Shown: positions 1-7,504 of the stretch, piece after piece
How the letters are laid out: each line of letters opens with the position of its first letter
How positions within the stretch are numbered: position 1 is the first letter of the stretch
Source: Ignavibacteriaceae bacterium
GTDB taxonomy: Bacteria > Bacteroidota > Ignavibacteria > Ignavibacteriales > Ignavibacteriaceae
Direction: 5' to 3'
Length of the DNA: 64,000 bases
NCBI GenBank assembly: GCA_023231105.1
Contig: JALNWB010000001.1
Coordinates: forward strand, 1-64,000
Program-made: the position numbers and the translations under genes
The notes under the pieces: generated by a model
Database searches by the model: none
What the model saw: only the letters and a program-made list of their open reading frames with translations
Told to the model about the DNA's origin: nothing

Positions 1-19
1 AGTAAAAAATGACTTTTCT

Positions 20-104
20 GCCGGGATGGCGGAATTGGTAGACGCACAGGACTTAAAATCCTGTGTCCCGTTGGGACGTGCCGGTTCGAGTCCGGCTCTC
101 GGTA
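20..104 (+). tRNA. tRNA-Leu (anticodon TAA)
   Basis: A full class II cloverleaf can be drawn: acceptor GCCGGGA pairs with TCTCGGT, the anticodon stem CAGGA/TCCTG closes the loop CTTAAAA with anticodon TAA, there is a long variable arm (TGTCCCGTTGGGACG), and the T arm contains GGTTCGAGTCC. CCA is not encoded (the sequence continues ACA). This is host chromosome left of the prophage. Confidence 0.95.
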
Positions 105-270
105 CAAAAAGCAATGAAAAGTCGGTTTCCAAAGTCAAAAGTCAAAAGTCAAATTTTTTGTAACTAAAGTTTTGGCTTCTCACATTTGGCTTTTTTTGTT
201 TTTGTTGATTAGTCATTGGTTAATAAGATAAGTTGTTATTTGAGTTTTGGAAATTGTGATTTATAATCTT

Positions 271-344
271 GGGTTCTTAGCTCAGTTGGTTAGAGCGTCT
301 GCTTGACGTGCAGAAGGTCATAGGTTCGAATCCTATAGAGCCCA
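271..344 (+). tRNA. tRNA-Val (anticodon GAC), probable integration site
   Basis: The cloverleaf has acceptor GGGTTCT/AGAGCCC, D arm AGCTCAGTTGGTTAGAGC, anticodon stem TCTGC/GCAGA around loop TTGACGT (anticodon GAC) and T arm ATAGG-TTCGAAT-CCTAT. CCA is not encoded. Its 3' end faces the stop codon of a tyrosine integrase 73 bp away, the usual arrangement when an element has inserted into the 3' end of a tRNA gene. Confidence 0.95.
318..344 (+). other. Candidate attL core in the tRNA-Val 3' end
   Basis: Inferred only. Tyrosine integrases commonly use the T-arm and acceptor end of a tRNA gene as attB and restore it with an identical phage-borne segment. The integrase gene is the first phage gene beside this tRNA and is transcribed towards it. 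The matching attR would be a repeat of this segment beyond the right edge of the window, so the exact core cannot be fixed here. Confidence 0.45.
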
Positions 345-416
345 CAAAGGATAACTTATTACAAAATAAACAAATATAGGAAATTAAAATCATTTGCTTA
401 TTTCATCATTGCCCCA

Positions 417-1463
417 TTATTGCCCCACTTTTTCAGAGAATGTTACCTTTTCTAAATCTTTTCGCATCTCGTCCGTGCTAATTCTCCTGTAATGTCTCGC
501 AGCCGTTTCGGGAGAGTGACCTACTAATTCCGCAACGCTTTCTACTCGCGCAGATTGTTCAAATGCAATTGTTTCAAATGTTTTTCTAGGAGTGCGAAGC
601 GTATAACCCTTACCGATGAGTTTAACATCTTTTAAGAATCTTCTAAAAGCCGTTCCCATTTCGTCCGTGCCGGAGTAGTTTATTATTCTCCCGTGTTTTA
701 CTTCGCTAACTCTTTTTGTTAAAACCGGAACGAGCATGGAATGGATAGGGCGGATCTTCTCAATCTTTCCTTTTTGTGAATAGTAGAGAAAAATTTCTTT
801 TGCAAGATCAATTTCTTTCACTTCTATTTTGTAAATATCCGTAGGGCGCAGACCGGTGTAGAATAACATTAACATCATAGTTTGAAAGTTTGTGTTTTTC
901 TTTTTGAGAGCTGCAAATATTTTAGAAATATCTTCACTGGAGAAAATAATAATTGTTGAGATCTTCGGGGAAGTGATAACATCTTTATTTAATCGGAAAG
1001 CGTTTGGAATGTAACTGTATTCGAAAAGGAAGTTGAGGAACTTCTTCATGTTCTTACAAATATTTGCCTTTGTGTTGTGCGCATACTTCCATTCTTTAAC
1101 CTCATTAAGAAAATTTTCTACGGTGTATTTTGTGAGTGTTGAGCAATCGGAGCCGGGAGGAAAAACCTTTGCAAGTTTCTTGAAAAAGTTATTGTATTCA
1201 TAAATAGTTTTTTTATTCTTTTGTTTGTTATTTCTTAAAAAGTGATCAAAGGCTGATTGTAATGGGGCATTTGGGGCAATGTGTTCGGGGTTAGCGTTCT
1301 TTTGCATTCGCTCATAATCGAAAATAGTTTGGAATTGATAAGCCATGTCCCGATTTTCTTTAAGAATGCTGGTAGATTTTTCCACCCTTTTCCCATCTTC
1401 ATCATAACGGATATAGATGTAAGGGGAGCCTTGTTTATCAAAACGAAGTTTACTTTTTCTCAT
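417..1463 (-). CDS. int: Tyrosine-recombinase phage integrase
   Basis: A 348-residue site-specific recombinase that would insert and excise the prophage. The N-terminal part (about 65-165) looks like the SAM-like core-binding domain. The C-terminal catalytic domain shows Arg206 in GLRPTDI, Arg293 in TPRKTF, His316 in VGHSPE and the nucleophile Tyr325 in ARHYRRI. The first His of the usual H-x-x-R box is Arg290 here, a tolerated but uncommon change. It overlaps the preceding leftward gene by 14 nt, so translation is probably coupled to the recombinase-like protein. It lies directly beside tRNA-Val. Confidence 0.93.
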   Translation of the reverse strand: MRKSKLRFDKQGSPYIYIRYDEDGKRVEKSTSILKENRDMAYQFQTIFDYERMQKNANPEHIAPNAPLQSAFDHFLRNNKQKNKKTIYEYNNFFKKLAKVFPPGSDCSTLTKYTVENFLNEVKEWKYAHNTKANICKNMKKFLNFLFEYSYIPNAFRLNKDVITSPKISTIIIFSSEDISKIFAALKKKNTNFQTMMLMLFYTGLRPTDIYKIEVKEIDLAKEIFLYYSQKGKIEKIRPIHSMLVPVLTKRVSEVKHGRIINYSGTDEMGTAFRRFLKDVKLIGKGYTLRTPRKTFETIAFEQSARVESVAELVGHSPETAARHYRRISTDEMRKDLEKVTFSEKVGQ

Positions 1464-2430
1464 AATTTAAACTCACTTGTGTATTTCCGCTTGGAGTAAC
1501 AGCAAAGTAATAATTTATGATTATGTGATCTTTGAAAATGTGAACGGACCGGATGAGATTTTTCAAAACTTCGCGCTGTTTATGGATGTCCATATTTTCA
1601 AATCTTCCGAACTTGAATTTACTGAAATCAAATTTTTCTGTTTTGATCTTTAGTTGGTTATCTACTTCAGTTGTTATTGATTTAAGTTTTTCCACATATT
1701 CCGGATTGAATGAGGTAGAGGAATGAATTGCCTCAAGTGTTTTGTCGGAATCAATTTTAAGTTTATTGATGATTTGGTTTGATCTGATTACTATTGCTTC
1801 TTCTTTGGCTTTTGTGTACTCTTTTATTTTCGCAAGGTTTATTCTATATGAAGTAACATTCTCCAGGATAAGATCATTTACAAGATGCTGGCGAACGAGT
1901 TTGCTGTTAGGGCAAGCGGTTAAGCCATGCTGCTCTTTGTTGCTACAGTTATAGTAATAGTCTGTAGTTTTTGTTTCTTTACGTTTAACAAAGGATGCTT
2001 TTGCTGTAGAATCACAATGTCCACAAAAGGCAATATCCAGGTTTGAAACAAGAAAAACATTTTTACGCGGACGTGATGTTGGTTCTTCCGTTCCAAGTTG
2101 CTCAATTAATTTTGCGGCGTGTTCGGGAGTGATAATAGCATTCCATGTACCGGGTTTATTGTCTTCATCAAAACCGGAATAGAACTGAAGTCTTTTAGTG
2201 GTTAGCATAAACCCCAAAGTTGTTTGAGACCATCTTTTCCCTTTCCGGGTTGGGTATTTCTCCGGTTGCTCATTCAACAGCCGAATGATTTCTTTTTGTG
2301 TTTGCCCTTTATCGAGCAGTTTAAAAATAAAGAGGAGGCAATCTTTTTCTTTTTTGTTTATAATAAAAGATTGAGAATCTTTATCCCAAAGATAGCCGAA
2401 AGGGGGCGGCGTATATCTGCGTTTTTTCAT
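1450..2430 (-). CDS. Large-serine-recombinase-like protein lacking the catalytic domain
   Basis: 326 residues. From residue 8 (PPPFGYLWD) it matches the start of the recombinase DNA-binding domain of large serine recombinases. A zinc ribbon follows (Cys136-x2-Cys139 with Cys162 and Cys173), then a coiled-coil-like stretch around 195-260. The N-terminal resolvase domain with its active-site Ser is absent. It is not hidden upstream: an AAAGGAG site precedes the ATG at 2430 and the next gene ends at 2497. It overlaps the tyrosine integrase by 14 nt. It may be a DNA-binding accessory such as an excision or directionality factor, or simply a relic; its intact frame and RBS argue for function. The role is inferred. 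Confidence 0.75.
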   Translation of the reverse strand: MKKRRYTPPPFGYLWDKDSQSFIINKKEKDCLLFIFKLLDKGQTQKEIIRLLNEQPEKYPTRKGKRWSQTTLGFMLTTKRLQFYSGFDEDNKPGTWNAIITPEHAAKLIEQLGTEEPTSRPRKNVFLVSNLDIAFCGHCDSTAKASFVKRKETKTTDYYYNCSNKEQHGLTACPNSKLVRQHLVNDLILENVTSYRINLAKIKEYTKAKEEAIVIRSNQIINKLKIDSDKTLEAIHSSTSFNPEYVEKLKSITTEVDNQLKIKTEKFDFSKFKFGRFENMDIHKQREVLKNLIRSVHIFKDHIIINYYFAVTPSGNTQVSLNYEKK

Positions 2431-2447
2431 GTTTGAACTCCTTTGAA

Positions 2448-2477
2448 TGTTAGTTCTTAAAATATTTTATGTGTTAA
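2448..2477 (-). promoter_or_regulatory. Bipartite motif, leftward copy (TTAACACATA, then CTAACA)
   Basis: On the minus strand TTAACACATA (2477-2468) is followed after 14 nt by CTAACA (2453-2448), the same geometry as the rightward copies elsewhere. It sits in the only gap of the leftward gene block, just upstream of the recombinase-like gene. It could give the recombinase-integrase pair a start independent of the repressor operon. Confidence 0.6.
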
Positions 2478-2496
2478 AAAGGTTATAAAGAAATAG

Positions 2497-3852
2497 TTAA
2501 AAGTTAATCCTCATTGCAAAATTTAATTTGTTGTTGTTTGTGTTAAAGGATAAATTATATTTTTTATTGTATTCATCTACATGATTTTCAGTGCTAATAA
2601 TACCCCAAATATAAGCAATAGCAAAAACACCTAAACTTATATTTCTATATCCAGTGGATTCATCCCGTGGATTGCCAGCCCCAGGATTATTTAAATAAGA
2701 ACTTGGTGTTTGCATTATTTGTTGATGGAATAATATGGCTGCTATTATAGCAGAAGTGGAAATTGAAAAACAAGCCCACCCTTCTTCTTCACCTTGAGCA
2801 ACCAAACCCATCCCCGGTAGAATAACTGATAATGTTATATAAAGGAAACTTGATCTTTTTTGGCTGTCTAAATGTTCATCAATTACTTTGAATAATTTTT
2901 TGTCATAATAAACTGCATCAAGATACAGCATAGATGCTTTATTGGCATTTTTTAATTTTAATTGTTCTTCGGCTTGATTAAAATAGATATTTGCGATTCT
3001 TTCTTTTTCTTCAGTAGATAATTTAAAACCATATTTTTCTGCGTTATCATAATAAGTGATGGATTCATCAAATAGTTTGTTCTGATAGCAGGAATCGGCA
3101 AGGTAAATACATAAAGAGGAATGAACTGTTTTTAGGTGTTGGTATTGTTCTTCACTTAGACCCGGAAGCTCAACGGCTGTATCTATAAACGTAAAAACAT
3201 TGCTATAATTTTTAACTGCTTGAGATTCTTTAATTAGCTCAACATAATTTTTATAAAGAAGACCATTGACTATTTTCCCTTCAACTGAAAAATATTTCGC
3301 AATTTCCAATTCAACCAGGCTTTCAGAATATTTCGTCTCTGTATATAATCTTTCTGCTTTTCGTAAACTTTCTTCCCCCTTTAAGCGGAAAACGTCGTTA
3401 TTTATACTTGTAATTTCGTTAGTAAGTAATTTAATCTTGTACTCTTTCAAATTAATTATATCTTTTGTTTTTGAAGGTAGGTCGCCAAAATATTTCGTTC
3501 TCTTTTCTTCCCCTTTATAGTAATGACGACCATTAACATACATATCAAGATAAGTATTCTCTTTGTTTGGGTTTAAAACTACCATAAAACCTCTGCTGGT
3601 AAATCCAGGTATTAATGTGTTTAAATCAACAGGAATCGCACTCCCCCAAATTATCGCCGATCCATCAGCAGTTACATCTGTAATATTGCCGTTAATCGTA
3701 AATTGTGTATTCTCCCCTTTTATGGTTTCGAGTTCATCTTCTAATGTTCTGATTTCCGTTTTTAAGTTATTGGATATTGTTTCAAGCGAATCAATATTTT
3801 GTGCAAACCCAACATTAAAAAACACTGCTATAAAAATTATTGCCACTCTCAT
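2497..3852 (-). CDS. Exported TPR-like protein with C-terminal membrane segments
   Basis: 451 residues. The N terminus (RVAIIFIAVFFNVGFAQ) is a signal peptide ending in a plausible signal peptidase site. Residues 20-50 form a coiled coil. A helical-repeat region resembling TPRs follows (about 165-330, e.g. AERLYTETKYSESLVELEIA). Two hydrophobic segments near 340-375 and 405-425 include an LPGMG turn as in DUF5683-type membrane proteins. The start codon overlaps the stop of the upstream repressor-like gene (ATGA), so the two are co-transcribed in the lysogeny operon. An exported protein in this position suggests lysogenic conversion, for example of the cell surface. No specific function can be assigned. 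Confidence 0.7.
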   Translation of the reverse strand: MRVAIIFIAVFFNVGFAQNIDSLETISNNLKTEIRTLEDELETIKGENTQFTINGNITDVTADGSAIIWGSAIPVDLNTLIPGFTSRGFMVVLNPNKENTYLDMYVNGRHYYKGEEKRTKYFGDLPSKTKDIINLKEYKIKLLTNEITSINNDVFRLKGEESLRKAERLYTETKYSESLVELEIAKYFSVEGKIVNGLLYKNYVELIKESQAVKNYSNVFTFIDTAVELPGLSEEQYQHLKTVHSSLCIYLADSCYQNKLFDESITYYDNAEKYGFKLSTEEKERIANIYFNQAEEQLKLKNANKASMLYLDAVYYDKKLFKVIDEHLDSQKRSSFLYITLSVILPGMGLVAQGEEEGWACFSISTSAIIAAILFHQQIMQTPSSYLNNPGAGNPRDESTGYRNISLGVFAIAYIWGIISTENHVDEYNKKYNLSFNTNNNKLNFAMRINF

Positions 3853-4292
3853 GGTACACCTCTTTTTTTGTTCGTTAATTTTTCCTCCAACTCTTTTATT
3901 CGTCTTTCTTTTTCGGCTAATTGTAGTTTAAGCATTTCGATCAGGTCTTCGTATGGTTTTATGACCCTTTCTAAAGTTGTGCTGGTGATACCGTTGTAGT
4001 TATATTCTCTTGGCTCACCGACAAAGTTCCCATGCATCCCTTCACCCTCAGTATGTTTTTGGAAACTTTCATCGTGGACAGTATAACTTTGGGTTGGTGG
4101 AACTGTTATTTTGATACCCTTTTTTTCTTCAAGGGTTTTTAATATTTGGGTGAACAAATCAAGATCAATGTCCTCTTTTGCCATATGATAGCTAAAATTT
4201 GCGGCGGTCATATCAAGCATTTTTGCAATTTGAACATCCTTGATACCGGAATCTTTTAATAATTTTCTAATTAAATCTTTTCTTTTTGGCAT
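3849..4292 (-). CDS. HTH transcriptional regulator, probable prophage repressor
   Basis: 147 residues from the ATG at 4292; an in-frame TTG at 4313 would add seven hydrophobic residues and is less likely. Residues 8-45 form a helix-turn-helix (DVQIAKMLDMTAANFSYHMA). Residues 105-140 form a coiled coil that could mediate oligomerisation. There is no S24 peptidase domain, so it is not a LexA/CI-type self-cleaving repressor. It is the first gene of the leftward lysogeny operon and is divergent from a small HTH gene, the normal position of a cI-like repressor. It overlaps the next gene by 4 nt. Confidence 0.72.
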   Translation of the reverse strand: MPKRKDLIRKLLKDSGIKDVQIAKMLDMTAANFSYHMAKEDIDLDLFTQILKTLEEKKGIKITVPPTQSYTVHDESFQKHTEGEGMHGNFVGEPREYNYNGITSTTLERVIKPYEDLIEMLKLQLAEKERRIKELEEKLTNKKRGVP

Positions 4293-4337
4293 AAAAATCA
4301 AACAAATAAACAAAAGTTAAATAAAAATAAAAAAATA

Positions 4338-4369
4338 CTTGACAATGACTTTATAATCATTTATCTTTA
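4338..4369 (+). promoter_or_regulatory. Rightward early promoter in the divergent control region
   Basis: TTGACA (4339-4344) is followed after exactly 17 bp by TATCTT (4362-4367). The same stretch also reads as a Bacteroidota-type promoter: CTTG (4338-4341), 20 bp, TATCTTTA, close to TAnnTTTG. It lies 46 nt upstream of the Cro-like gene. TTGACAA read backwards is TTGTCAA, so a leftward -35 could overlap it. No clear operator repeats are visible. Confidence 0.6.
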
Positions 4370-4414
4370 CAGCGCAGTTAAAACAAAATAAAAAACAAAT
4401 AAAAAGTAGAACCA

Positions 4415-4681
4415 ATGAACGACATAAAAGTTAAAAAGGATTATCGAAAAATCCAAATCGTAATTTCTCCTGAAGAGAGAGAAGAAATAAAAGCAAAAGC
4501 ATACGAACTGCTTGCAAAGGAAGATCAAGCGGGTGTACAAACAAAGCTTGCCGAGATGTTGTTTACTTCGCCTCAAAATATTTTTATGGCATTTTCCGGG
4601 AACAACATGAAGCTAATGGCAAGAATTAAACAATTCATCAACGCTTATACACCTTCAGAAGAATTTCAAAGAACTACATGA
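4415..4681 (+). CDS. Small HTH-like protein, Cro-like position
   Basis: 88 residues, charged, with a helix-turn-helix-like segment around 40-62 (VQTKLAEMLFTSPQNIFMAF). It is the first gene rightward of the divergent control region and faces the repressor-like gene, the place of cro or an early activator. Homology cannot be named from sequence alone; the regulatory role is inferred from location and the HTH. Confidence 0.6.
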   Translation: MNDIKVKKDYRKIQIVISPEEREEIKAKAYELLAKEDQAGVQTKLAEMLFTSPQNIFMAFSGNNMKLMARIKQFINAYTPSEEFQRTT

Positions 4682-4689
4682 AACATAAC

Positions 4690-4719
4690 TTAACATATAG
4701 AAAAAGGCAAGTGTTATCA
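4690..4719 (+). promoter_or_regulatory. Bipartite motif (TTAACATATA, then TTATCA)
   Basis: TTAACATATA at 4690-4699 and TTATCA at 4714-4719, with the common 14-nt gap; the second box has one change from TTAACA. It starts 9 nt after the stop of the Cro-like gene and about 100 nt ahead of the next gene, so it could start the main early operon. Confidence 0.55.
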
Positions 4720-4750
4720 TTCGAGCAGAGTTCAAGAAGCGTTCGAGCAG
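4720..4750 (+). repeat. Direct repeat of TTCGAGCAG
   Basis: TTCGAGCAG occurs at 4720-4728 and 4742-4750, each followed closely by GTTCAA or TTCAA, with a period of 22 nt. It sits just downstream of the motif at 4690 in an untranslated leader. Two helical turns of spacing would suit a protein-binding site. Unproven. Confidence 0.35.
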
Positions 4751-4781
4751 TTCAATTAATTAGGAATTAATAATTACGAAT

Positions 4782-4796
4782 TCCGCCAGAGGCGGA
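4782..4796. repeat. TCCGCC-N3-GGCGGA hairpin repeat
   Basis: A 6-bp perfect stem with loop AGA, set in an AT-rich spacer next to ATTAGGAATTA-type sequence. Other copies are at 8256, 11620, 35122 and 58013. Confidence 0.7.
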
Positions 4797-4819
4797 TAAA
4801 TAAATTCAAAGGGAAAACA

Positions 4820-5128
4820 ATGAACATGGAAATTTTTAGGGAATTTTATCCGTCTTTTTCAGTCGGGGTAGTTGTTGGGATGATAATTATTCTTGCTGCT
4901 TGCGCTTATGTGTTAATTAAGTCTGACAAGGAAATAGAGAGATTAGAAAAATCAAAGAATATCGAACGCAAAGAATGCGCAAGACTTACCGAAGAGAATC
5001 AATTTCTAAGAGATGCCAACCAAAAGATAGCCAAAGAAAATTACGATGCGGGTTTTGCTGCGGGGAAAAAAGTTATTAACACTCCCAAATTTGATAAAAA
5101 ATATTTAACCGATGAGGTAACGGCATGA
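4820..5128 (+). CDS. Small single-pass membrane protein with coiled coil
   Basis: 102 residues. Residues 13-34 form one transmembrane helix (VGVVVGMIIILAACAYVLI); 35-80 is a charged coiled coil (EIERLEKSKNIERKE). The overall look is that of phage Rz/i-spanin-like or membrane-anchored early proteins, but no family is recognised. Its last codons overlap the next start (ATGA). Confidence 0.6.
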   Translation: MNMEIFREFYPSFSVGVVVGMIIILAACAYVLIKSDKEIERLEKSKNIERKECARLTEENQFLRDANQKIAKENYDAGFAAGKKVINTPKFDKKYLTDEVTA

Positions 5129-5319
5129 GCATTAATACAACAATTTTAACTTCAGATGGAGAATCTACAATCATTCTTAACGATGGAGGTTTATCAACCA
5201 TAATTGTTAAAAAGAAAATCAAGAATACCGGATTCCCATTTATTGCCCTTGCGTTCGCAGCAATTCAATTTATTACTAAAAAAATTATAGGGAAGTTTTA
5301 TGAGCAAACAAGATTTTAG
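5125..5319 (+). CDS. Small hypothetical protein with hydrophobic segment
   Basis: 64 residues. The first half is beta-prone and polar (TTILTSDGESTIILNDGG); residues 37-55 are hydrophobic (FPFIALAFAAIQFI), followed by a basic end. The start is coupled to the upstream gene by ATGA. Function unknown. Confidence 0.5.
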   Translation: MSINTTILTSDGESTIILNDGGLSTIIVKKKIKNTGFPFIALAFAAIQFITKKIIGKFYEQTRF

Positions 5320-5500
5320 AGTTTTCTCTACTGTTCAATGCACAGAGCCGGGATGTACAAAGAAAATTAAACAGAATGTGATCAACCGAAAACCTGATGC
5401 GGATAAGTGTTTTAGGCATTGGCCGTTTGCAAGAAGGAATAGATGCCAGGGAAGAAAGTCGGCAGATAGCAGTCAGCAATTAGCAGTAGGCAATAACTAA
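5300..5500 (+). CDS. Small Cys-containing hypothetical protein
   Basis: 66 residues. Cys14, Cys19, Cys38 and His41 could bind zinc (QCTEPGCTKK ... DKCFRH). It overlaps the previous gene by 20 nt, with GGGAAG ahead of the ATG. The last 15 residues are encoded by the repeat family seen in larger genes (CAGTCAGCAATTAGCAGTAGGCAAT), so the C terminus looks repeat-derived. Confidence 0.5.
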   Translation: MSKQDFRVFSTVQCTEPGCTKKIKQNVINRKPDADKCFRHWPFARRNRCQGRKSADSSQQLAVGNN

Positions 5501-5520
5501 TTTATAAAAAGGAGTTCATC

Positions 5521-5850
5521 GTGGAAATAATTAGGCACATCGTAGCAAGTAACATCGTAGTTCTTGAAAGAATAAGAAAAGATTACGGAGATATACCGGC
5601 GCTTGCAGAGAGTATTAAAAGTGAAGGGTTACGCAACCCTATACATGTAATTGAATCGAGAAACGGTCAATACGTGCTCTTGGCGGGGGAAAGACGGTTG
5701 GAGGCTGTAATGTTATTGGGTGAGCCGTTAATTGCTGTTAGAGTGATTGAGGCGAAGATTAAACCGGAGAATTTCTACAGGTTCCATCGTAATTACCAAA
5801 CCGCAAAGAGTACGATTAAGAATAAGATTATGATTAAGAACTTAAACTAA
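5521..5850 (+). CDS. ParB-like N-terminal domain protein (short)
   Basis: 109 residues with a GTG start after AAAGGAG. It is essentially a lone ParB/Srx fold: IRKDYGDIPALAESIKSEGL, then LLAGERRLEA, the GERR nucleotide-binding box of ParB CTPases. The HTH and dimerisation domains are missing. It is followed 14 nt later by a longer ParB-like gene whose first 70 residues align with it, so the pair looks like a tandem duplication. No ParA is present in the window. It may act in early regulation rather than partition. Confidence 0.75.
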   Translation: MEIIRHIVASNIVVLERIRKDYGDIPALAESIKSEGLRNPIHVIESRNGQYVLLAGERRLEAVMLLGEPLIAVRVIEAKIKPENFYRFHRNYQTAKSTIKNKIMIKNLN

Positions 5851-5864
5851 AACTGAGAGAGAAT

Positions 5865-6884
5865 ATGCTTGTAAATATTGGTGATGTAATTATCCGCGAG
5901 GATAGGATAAGAAAAGATTTTGGGGATATTTCGGAATTAGCCGAGGATATCCTGGTAAATGGTTTGATCAATCCGCCGGTAGTAACTCCGGAAAAGGTTT
6001 TGCTTGCCGGTGAAAGAAGAATGATGGCAATGAAGCAGCTTGGGTACAAACAAGTGGAAGTAAGGACGTTGACCGTTCGCGATTACGAACACAGGTTAAT
6101 GATAGAAATTAGCGAAAATGAAAACCGGAAGAACTTTTCTTTTACGGAAAGAATGGATTTAGCGCGAAGGCTTGAAGTGGTTGAACGGGAAAAGGCGAGA
6201 GAAAGACAAGCAACTTCAACAGGAGGGGCAATTCCACAGCTTACGCAAATACTTGCGGAAGGTGAAACCAATACAAAAGTAGCGGCGGCAGTTGGATTTG
6301 GTAGTAAAGAAACTTTACGCAAAGCAAAGAAAGTAATGGAGAGCGCCGACCCGGAAATGATAAAAGCACTTGATGAAAACCAGTTAAGCATAAACGGCGC
6401 TTATAAAAAGCTGCAAGAAAGTTTGGCGGAAAAAGAAGAGCAACTATCGAGCAAGAATATAACAATCGAAAATTTGATGAAGAAAAAGGATGATAAAGAT
6501 TCAACAAAAGCCCTTGAAAATAAGCAAGAGGAATTGCGGAAGTTGAAAGCCGATCTTACAAAAGCCGAGACAGAGCTTAAAGGATTACGTGAAGTAAAAG
6601 AAAAGAAAGATGAACTTGAATCCCTCCACAAAGAAGTTGAAAAGCTGAAAGAGCGCCAGAGCAAAGCCGTGCAAGAGTATAAGGAAATGGGAAAAATATT
6701 CAGTTGGATTGACAAAACAAAAGGGTTTATCGGGAATGAAATGCTACAAATTCCTACACTAATGTACCTTCCGGAATCTCCGAGCAAAGTAGTGAAAGAT
6801 GAAGTAAAGCATATCCTCCAGGTTATTTCAGATTGGAGTTATGCAATGAGACAGAAATTTCAAATTGAGGAAGATGAGTTATGA
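5865..6884 (+). CDS. ParB/Spo0J-like protein with long coiled coil
   Basis: 339 residues. ParB N domain 1-70 (IRKDFGDISELAEDI, LLAGERRMMAMKQLG); helical KorB-like region about 75-160 (EISENENRKNFSFTERMDLA, then a HTH near KVAAAVGFGSKETLRKAKKV); long coiled coil 180-290; C-terminal domain 290-339. This is the usual order of ParB proteins plus an unusually long coiled coil. It would bind a centromere-like site and slide on DNA using CTP. No ParA partner is visible. It overlaps the next gene by 4 nt. Confidence 0.82.
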   Translation: MLVNIGDVIIREDRIRKDFGDISELAEDILVNGLINPPVVTPEKVLLAGERRMMAMKQLGYKQVEVRTLTVRDYEHRLMIEISENENRKNFSFTERMDLARRLEVVEREKARERQATSTGGAIPQLTQILAEGETNTKVAAAVGFGSKETLRKAKKVMESADPEMIKALDENQLSINGAYKKLQESLAEKEEQLSSKNITIENLMKKKDDKDSTKALENKQEELRKLKADLTKAETELKGLREVKEKKDELESLHKEVEKLKERQSKAVQEYKEMGKIFSWIDKTKGFIGNEMLQIPTLMYLPESPSKVVKDEVKHILQVISDWSYAMRQKFQIEEDEL

Positions 6885-7462
6885 GCGACGGGAACACGGC
6901 TTTAATGCCAGCGTTAGATGTAGCGAGTTTGCCGATGAACGTGCTGAAAGATTTAGCCTTTAGTTTACAGGGCGAACTAATGAAGCGGACAGTTGCGGAT
7001 GTTGAGGAATTCAAAGCAAAGACAGCCGATACAATAAACTCACAGCAGAATGAGATTGAAAAGCTAAAAAACAATTTGAATGCACAGAGTGAAAAAGTTT
7101 TTTTCATCCATGCCAGAAGCGCGGACGAAAAGTATTTAACCATGCGAATGTTGGGGAATAGGAATATTCCTCCGATAGCTAACAAGATGACGCGGCTATT
7201 GCAGTACGCGGGAATATTGCAGATAGGGAAATCGATTCCTTACAGCAATGCCTTAGCCGGGAAAGAACCGATAGCTATAACATATAAAATCTCCAACGCG
7301 CAAGGGTATGAAGGATTAGGCTATAAATTCCATGAAGCCAGATCATGGGAGATCATCCACAAGAAGTTAAAGAAAGACGAGTTGTTCAATAATTTCATGA
7401 ATTGTTCTACTAAGGAAGAGTTAGACAAATTCATAAGCACATTACCGTTAATTTATAAATAA
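6881..7462 (+). CDS. Hypothetical early protein, coiled coil plus C-terminal domain
   Basis: 193 residues. A coiled coil at 30-70 (AKTADTINSQQNEIEKLKNN) is followed by a basic C-terminal domain (KYLTMRMLGNRNIPPIANKM; YKFHEARSWEIIHKKL). The coiled coil joined to a small basic domain recalls phage antirepressor C-terminal domains, but I cannot confirm it. It is coupled to the ParB-like gene through ATGA. Confidence 0.55.
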   Translation: MSDGNTALMPALDVASLPMNVLKDLAFSLQGELMKRTVADVEEFKAKTADTINSQQNEIEKLKNNLNAQSEKVFFIHARSADEKYLTMRMLGNRNIPPIANKMTRLLQYAGILQIGKSIPYSNALAGKEPIAITYKISNAQGYEGLGYKFHEARSWEIIHKKLKKDELFNNFMNCSTKEELDKFISTLPLIYK

Positions 7463-7475
7463 AAATATATGTTAA
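7446..7475 (-). promoter_or_regulatory. Bipartite motif on the minus strand (TTAACATATA, then TTAACG)
   Basis: On the minus strand TTAACATATA (7475-7466) and TTAACG (7451-7446) keep the exact spacing of the other copies. It would fire leftward, antisense to the end of the gene at 6881-7462 and the ParB-like genes. It is the only copy opposed to its neighbours, so it could be an antisense promoter or chance. Confidence 0.35.
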
Positions 7476-7504
7476 CTATGTTCAATAATCAAAGGAGCAA
7501 TACA

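Noticed and set aside
262..267. TATAAT as promoter for tRNA-Val
   Set aside because: Only 3 nt from the tRNA 5' end, which would put the transcription start inside the tRNA.
4352..4357. TATAAT as the -10 of the rightward early promoter
   Set aside because: It lies only 7 bp after TTGACA. TATCTT at 4362 has the correct 17-bp spacing.
7469..7504. Upstream start for the gene at 7505
   Set aside because: No RBS precedes 7469, whereas AGGAG is correctly placed for the ATG at 7505.
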